Shown piece after piece: positions 59,667-64,000 of a DNA stretch of 64,000 nt. Source of the DNA: Polaromonas sp. OV174 (GTDB lineage Bacteria; Pseudomonadota; Gammaproteobacteria; Burkholderiales; Burkholderiaceae_C); contig NZ_FOKZ01000005.1 in the NCBI RefSeq assembly GCF_900112285.1, forward strand, positions 1 to 64,000. The letters run 5' to 3'. The translations under genes and the position numbers were made by a program. Below the pieces are notes generated by a model. It was not told where the DNA came from. It did not search any database and worked only from the letters and a program-made list of their open reading frames with translations. The number at the start of each line of letters is the position of its first letter. The stretch's first letter is position 1.

Positions 59667-61607
59667 TTACTTTTCGGCCAAGATACTTGAGACGATCTGC
59701 TCGCGCACTGGCAGAGTGATGTATGCGTCAACGTTAAGGCAGTTCACTAACAAACGTGTAAGTTGAATATAGCGAATAAGCTGTACGAACACTCTGTCCC
59801 TATTGTGGTTAAACACGTACTGAACCAAACTGTCAACACCCTCGCGCGCGGAGTCGAGCCCGATTCTGAGTGTCTGAATCGTCGCTACGTCTACCTGTTT
59901 GATGCGTCCAAATTCATGTTGCATGTCTTCGACGAGCTCGCGACTTGCGTTTAGGACCGCAGTGTATCCAGGTTCTTCTTCTTCCAGTCGCTCGAGCACA
60001 TGTGCCAGTGCAAGCGCGCGCCGCAAGGCCAGCGGAATTCCTGCGGTTGCGTGCACGAGCGCTGCATTGCGATTGAGGAAGTCTGAGATACCAAGGTTTC
60101 CACCGGCGAGCCGCGTCAGGCGCTGTCGCATGCTCAGAACGAACCCGTCAGCCTCGGCAAGAAGTCCCGTTGCAAGGATGCACACTTCGCGCCAGCGTGG
60201 TTCAAGTGCGTGCTTATCCACCAACTGGTTTGGACCATCACGGTTACTGTTCTCCGTCAGGGTGCGCGCGACGAAGAACTCCTGAAAGGTGAGGTGCGAG
60301 AACGAGTAAATCCCTTTTGCTCGCTCGACAAGGATTCCATGCTGCGCCTCAATTTCTTTCAAGATTTCCCCGGCATCCACCTCGGGGTCACAACCTCCCG
60401 GAGCGCCTTTCAAGTTCGCCATGAATGCAACGATCTGTCGCTCCATGTCATCCTGGCGGATAAAATATCTGCCTTCTTCAAAGGACTTTGTGGCAATGCG
60501 TCCGAGAAGCAGTTCCTTCTTTGCTAGCGACAACTGCTGATACGCGGTATTTCTCCGGACCGCACGCGACGTGTCCCATTTTTTAAGTAGCGCATCCAAG
60601 GCATCTTTGTACAGCTCCGCTCGATTGCTCGGGAACGTCATACCCTCGTCGAACGCAAGGCACATGAGTGTCAGCAATAGCGGCGTCTGGCACAGGTCCC
60701 GAATTGCCTTGTTCTTGTCGCGAGCTAGTTCTCCCAGACATAACTTGCCCTTTGCTGGGCTATCAGCGAACCAAAGCCCGACGAATTGCTCGACCTGCTG
60801 CTGCTGGAAGTCGGCCAGTTCAACGTCGACAAACTGCTCGAATAGATAGTTGTAGGCGGCCGTCCTGCAACTAATGATGACCTTGATATTAGGGTGCTTA
60901 TCGGAGAGGTCTCGGATCTCCTTCAGAGCTTGCGCAAGTCTGTCCGTATCGTTAATTTCGTCCAGAGCATCCAATAGCAGTATCAGCGAGCCGCTTTCTA
61001 ATAGGCCGTCAACAAACGTGGCGGGTTCTTCAAACCCACACACCTTAAATTCCTCGTGTATATAGGCGCGGATGGTGTTCTTGCCATCGCTCCAATCTTT
61101 CATTGGAACAAAGACTGGGAGGCGTTTCTCCTTGAGCTTCCCGTCTATGGCCGTTAGTGCAATCCACTTTAGGAACGTCGTCTTGCCGCCTCCGGGCTTC
61201 CCGAGTAGGACCAGACGCGACTCACGATCGACGACCTGTTGGCCCTCCATCGTCGAGGCGACGATACCGAAGCCAAATTGGTCCTTATTCAGGGTCTGTT
61301 CAAGCTCATCTATCGTAGAGCGATGTTGAGCAGAGATTTTTTTGAGAATGTTGACGCGGACGAAAATGCTTCGGATTGGCATCGGTCGGCTCATGCCGAT
61401 AATCCGCATCGTGTTGTAGCGCCCCTCGATACGTTCACAGTAGTGCCTTGCCTCAATACCAAACGGGTCATGTTCCCTATTTTTATCTTGAATCCACTGC
61501 GGAATCTTCTTGACCGACTTCCAAGCGCTGGCGAAGACCTCTTTGGCGACGGCAATGCTCACGTCAACCGCGGCTTTGTCTGTCAATGGGTCACCGGTTA
61601 AATTCAT
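59667..61607 (-). CDS. NACHT-domain NTPase (bacterial NLR-like, probable anti-phage protein)
   Basis: About 646 residues. Walker A LLGKPGGGKTTFLKWIA (GKPGGGKT at about 136-143) and the NACHT-type Walker B LILLLDALDEIND (about 208-220), then SCRTAAYNYLF and the winged-helix-like YSFSHLTFQEFFVARTL. An N-terminal region of about 130 residues without a recognised effector domain and a helical C-terminal region (IRYIQLTRLLVNCLNVDAYI) flank it. Bacterial NACHT proteins defend against phages. ATG 61607 has GGAG close upstream. Probable cargo of the Tn7-like element, convergent with tnsD. Confidence 0.8.
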   Translation of the reverse strand: MNLTGDPLTDKAAVDVSIAVAKEVFASAWKSVKKIPQWIQDKNREHDPFGIEARHYCERIEGRYNTMRIIGMSRPMPIRSIFVRVNILKKISAQHRSTIDELEQTLNKDQFGFGIVASTMEGQQVVDRESRLVLLGKPGGGKTTFLKWIALTAIDGKLKEKRLPVFVPMKDWSDGKNTIRAYIHEEFKVCGFEEPATFVDGLLESGSLILLLDALDEINDTDRLAQALKEIRDLSDKHPNIKVIISCRTAAYNYLFEQFVDVELADFQQQQVEQFVGLWFADSPAKGKLCLGELARDKNKAIRDLCQTPLLLTLMCLAFDEGMTFPSNRAELYKDALDALLKKWDTSRAVRRNTAYQQLSLAKKELLLGRIATKSFEEGRYFIRQDDMERQIVAFMANLKGAPGGCDPEVDAGEILKEIEAQHGILVERAKGIYSFSHLTFQEFFVARTLTENSNRDGPNQLVDKHALEPRWREVCILATGLLAEADGFVLSMRQRLTRLAGGNLGISDFLNRNAALVHATAGIPLALRRALALAHVLERLEEEEPGYTAVLNASRELVEDMQHEFGRIKQVDVATIQTLRIGLDSAREGVDSLVQYVFNHNRDRVFVQLIRYIQLTRLLVNCLNVDAYITLPVREQIVSSILAEK

Positions 61608-61699
61608 GTCTCCGCTCCCCTGGGGCTGCAATGCACATACTGTAGCTGGTCCAGTTGCGTTACTTCTTGAGCGCCGAGCTTGTACCATCCAAGCGTCGG

Positions 61700-61776
61700 T
61701 TTATGTCCTGCCGTCCTGCCCGCTTGAGAATGGCGTGCTGGCTGTCCGTGTAGTAGGTTCGTGTCCGGTATTTCAT
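61700..61776 (-). pseudogene. IS30-family transposase N-terminal remnant
   Basis: MKYRTRTYYTDSQHAI is the characteristic start of certain IS30 transposases; the frame then departs from the family. Only about 25 codons remain. Traces of mobile DNA just upstream of the NACHT gene. The rest of 61777-62121 shows no supported gene. Confidence 0.4.
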
Positions 61777-62121
61777 CTGCAACACTCCTTCCGCCTGGGG
61801 CGGGTCATAGTGTGTTGCATCGACCGGTTGAATCCGCCACCAATTGGAGTCATTCGCGACCGGCCGGTTTGGAGGAGCGAAATCTTCGCTCTTCCCCCGC
61901 AAACTGTTTCTGAACAGCTCGTTCGACACCGCCGCGAACACCGCCACCTGCTGCTCGGGCATCTGTGCGCACGAGCAGGGAGAGGGCAACACGGATTCCC
62001 TGCAGTTTCTGCTTCTTTGCACGACAATCCCCGTTTCAAGCGATGAAACATTAGAGTTGCTGCGTAGCGTTCATCTGAGCAAGCACGAGCAACTGTGGGA
62101 TGCGTAACCTAGGAAAACCTC

Positions 62122-63885
62122 ATGCCCACCATTGATCACCTCGCGACTTTTCCAATCCAGGGAGCCGGGTTGCCACCGCGTCTTCGCGCCTTGCTCAGTC
62201 CAATAGGGCTCGATCCCTCAGAGCGGGTTGAGGTGACCAGCGATCTTGAGTTCGACCATCATGGTCCCAACGCTGAGTTTGTTCACATGCTCTTGGCCGT
62301 AGTGCCCGAATCGGTTGATAGTCCACTTCCGATTTTCGATGAAGCTGGGGATGGAGTTGTATCGTACTCAGTGCCCGTACTCGGCGACAAAGGCTCCTCA
62401 CAAGACTTTTCCCTCAGCATTTCCGGCTACGACTATATCGTTGCCTCTTGGGGTGACAACTCTTACTACACATATAACCTTGCCGAAAAGGTATGGATGG
62501 CCCTTGGACTCACGCCCAGGTGTCTAGGGAATGAGCAGCAACGCCTTGTCTACGATGATCTAGGCGTTCCAGAGTTCGCTATCGCCGAAGGCGAGGTCTC
62601 ACGCGAGTATTTCTTTAACTCCTCGCGCAATGTCACGTGGCGAATGTCTAATGCCTACTTGAGAAAATATCTTTGGATGCGTGGGGCAAGGGGCGTGCGA
62701 ACTTTTTTCTATCAGGCACAGCTTCCTAATGGCCCTGAGCTTCGGCAACTCATGAATGGCAATAAGCACATCGACATCAAGCCAGATCCTGCTTGGTATG
62801 AGATCGATATCCGCGAAAATGATGGAGGCCTTCTGCTGCAGGTTTGGGCCTCCGTTGACGCCGTTTCATGCGAACTGTGTCCAGAGCAGTCGGCCAACAA
62901 CATCGCTTGGCCCGGCGTCCAAGGACTTGTTACTCATGCAAGCGCCGACGCAGATATCGCCGGTCACATCATTCATTTGGACGACCAGTTCCTCGAGCGC
63001 TACGAAAAAAGCGGCTTCTATGACACGATACCAGCGTTTATCTATGGCCAGTGGTCTTGCAGTCCGTCATATCGCGGTCAATGGAGCTTCACAGATTGCA
63101 GGCGTGTGGGGCGAAACTTAATCCGTGCTTCGCTTCGAGAGCTGTATAAACCCAAGCCCGACCAAGAAATACTTCATGCGCATTCGTTCGCGCTAGATCC
63201 TGCTGTAGTTGCACAGTTTGATCCAAATGAAGAGCACATCGTAGCCAAGACGCAACGGCTTCTAGCTGAGCTTTTGATGTTGGGCGACAACCTTTCTCAA
63301 CTCGGAGTTGTAGTTGGGCAGAATAAGTCTGCCGAAGACCTTGTCGGATTTTCAGCCGGTGATATTCAAGCTAACGGTTGGCTTCACTATCCACAGCTGA
63401 GCCGCCTGGCCCAGGTCGTGCCCTTGACCATGTCAGAGCAGGACTTCCTCGCTCGGTGCAAAAGCCTTCATGAAATTTGGCAGAAAGTTCCGAATGGATT
63501 TCTGAAGCGCATCCTTGAGGCCGCAGGTTGCCCTAAGAAGGAGGTCGGTGATCGGGGAACCATGAAATTGCTCGAGGCCCTGCTTAATATCGCGGAGCGG
63601 TTGGATATTCATGATGAGGATATGCATGCATTCATCAACACAGACGAACCGGAGAACTGGAAGGAGCGTAACGATAAAATGGCCGCTTTATTCGTGGCTA
63701 ACGACCTACGCATTGCCGATGCTCATGACGCTTTCGCGAATGCTCTCCCACGCCTTCAAGACCTTGGCTTTGACACCGCAAGCCTTGGACAAGGATACGG
63801 GCGCGCATTTGATTTTGTAATGGATGGAGTCATTAGAGCTTTCGCAAACATCAACGGACCGCTGAGCCGTATCCTCGCTCGTTAA
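62122..63885 (+). CDS. Large protein of unknown function, 587 aa
   Basis: No family recognised. Intact frame, soluble, no signal peptide. Visible: an N-terminal region with SGYDYIVASWGDNSYYTYNL, two cysteines close together in VSCELCPEQSANNIAWPGVQ, WSCSPSYRGQWSFTDCRRVG, and a helical C-terminal third (LLEALLNIAERLDIHDED, then KMAALFVANDLRIADAHDAF). It starts a plus-strand operon continuing at 63889 and is divergent from the NACHT gene. Location beside a NACHT gene within transposon cargo makes a defence role plausible, but nothing in the sequence shows it. Confidence 0.55.
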   Translation: MPTIDHLATFPIQGAGLPPRLRALLSPIGLDPSERVEVTSDLEFDHHGPNAEFVHMLLAVVPESVDSPLPIFDEAGDGVVSYSVPVLGDKGSSQDFSLSISGYDYIVASWGDNSYYTYNLAEKVWMALGLTPRCLGNEQQRLVYDDLGVPEFAIAEGEVSREYFFNSSRNVTWRMSNAYLRKYLWMRGARGVRTFFYQAQLPNGPELRQLMNGNKHIDIKPDPAWYEIDIRENDGGLLLQVWASVDAVSCELCPEQSANNIAWPGVQGLVTHASADADIAGHIIHLDDQFLERYEKSGFYDTIPAFIYGQWSCSPSYRGQWSFTDCRRVGRNLIRASLRELYKPKPDQEILHAHSFALDPAVVAQFDPNEEHIVAKTQRLLAELLMLGDNLSQLGVVVGQNKSAEDLVGFSAGDIQANGWLHYPQLSRLAQVVPLTMSEQDFLARCKSLHEIWQKVPNGFLKRILEAAGCPKKEVGDRGTMKLLEALLNIAERLDIHDEDMHAFINTDEPENWKERNDKMAALFVANDLRIADAHDAFANALPRLQDLGFDTASLGQGYGRAFDFVMDGVIRAFANINGPLSRILAR

Positions 63886-63888
63886 GCC

Positions 63889-64000
63889 ATGAAAGACAAC
63901 TCCGTTCCTGAAAATTCGTCAGCGTTTGAAGAAGCGAAAGCGCGTGCTCGGTCGAGGTTAACCGAATTCTTGTCAGCTATGCCCAAGGACCTGGATACTC
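63889..64000 (+). CDS. 5' part of a hypothetical gene, cut by the window end
   Basis: ATG three bases after the stop of the 587-residue protein gene, reading MKDNSVPENSSAFEEAKARA and on to the window edge. Tight spacing implies co-translation with the upstream gene. Charged, probably helical; function unknown. Confidence 0.6.
   Translation, partial: MKDNSVPENSSAFEEAKARARSRLTEFLSAMPKDLDT

Noticed and set aside
59344..59731. Minus-strand frames between tnsD and the NACHT gene
   Set aside because: Overlap the tnsD 3' end in antisense and have no recognisable similarity or start signal.
1..64000. CRISPR arrays or Cas genes linked to the Tn7-like element
   Set aside because: No regularly spaced repeat-spacer pattern or Cas-like protein was seen, so a CRISPR-associated transposon is not supported.

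Overview
The window looks like accessory DNA of a Burkholderiales betaproteobacterium (Comamonadaceae or Alcaligenaceae type). Grounds: high-GC catabolic operons, three Bug/TctC-type periplasmic binding proteins, a Burkholderia/Comamonas-type porin and the style of the mobile elements. It is either a large genomic island or a plasmid segment; the sequence alone does not decide. No rRNA, complete tRNA, CRISPR array or housekeeping gene was seen.

Layout. 1-2.6 kb: the 3' part of a group II intron interrupted by an IS256-family element with an 8-bp target duplication, then a 509-bp segment (1953-2461) that recurs at 48.0-48.5 kb, and an IS3-family remnant. 2.6-3.2 kb: four short direct repeats (ACGTCGG core) resembling transposase-binding sites. 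3.2-11 kb: an IclR regulator and a full CoA-dependent side-chain oxidation set (ligase, CoA-transferase, MaoC hydratase, thiolase on one strand; acyl-CoA dehydrogenase and SDR on the other). 11.2-22.6 kb: aromatic cluster A, with a NagG/NagH-like Rieske oxygenase, its ferredoxin and reductase, a bicupin dioxygenase, an FAH-family hydrolase, an NTF2-like protein, an OCD-family protein, a Bug protein and LysR, bordered by pieces of a homoprotocatechuate (hpa) pathway. 23-26.2 kb: a porin and a second copy of the cupin/NTF2 block. 26.3-30.7 kb: a decaying operon (enoyl-CoA hydratase, feruloyl-CoA-synthase-like gene, DUF35, thiolase-like) cut by nested IS630 elements. 31.9-34.9 kb: two near-identical Bug genes around an SDR. 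35.1-42.9 kb: aromatic cluster B, a second complete Rieske/cupin/FAH set with OCD and LysR. 43.1-46.8 kb: DUF35, thiolase-like, enoyl-CoA hydratase and CaiB operon. 46.9-48.5 kb: remnants and repeat copies.

48.1-49.7 kb holds three small genes, one with a ParS/MbcA/Xre-like domain. 50-59.5 kb is the core of a Tn7-like transposon: tnsA-tnsB-tnsC, an inactivated tyrosine-recombinase-like tnsF and a short tniQ on the minus strand, and a divergent regulator/small membrane protein/tnsD operon on the plus strand. 59.7-64 kb carries likely cargo: a NACHT NTPase (bacterial NLR-like anti-phage family) and a large unknown protein followed by the start of another gene.

How it may work together (inference): acids enter through the porin and Bug-linked transport, side chains are shortened by the CoA modules, the oxygenases hydroxylate a salicylate-like ring, the cupins open it and the FAH hydrolases split the product. 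The 509-bp direct repeats and the putative transposon end at 2.6 kb leave open that the whole catabolic block is mobile, possibly as Tn7-like cargo.
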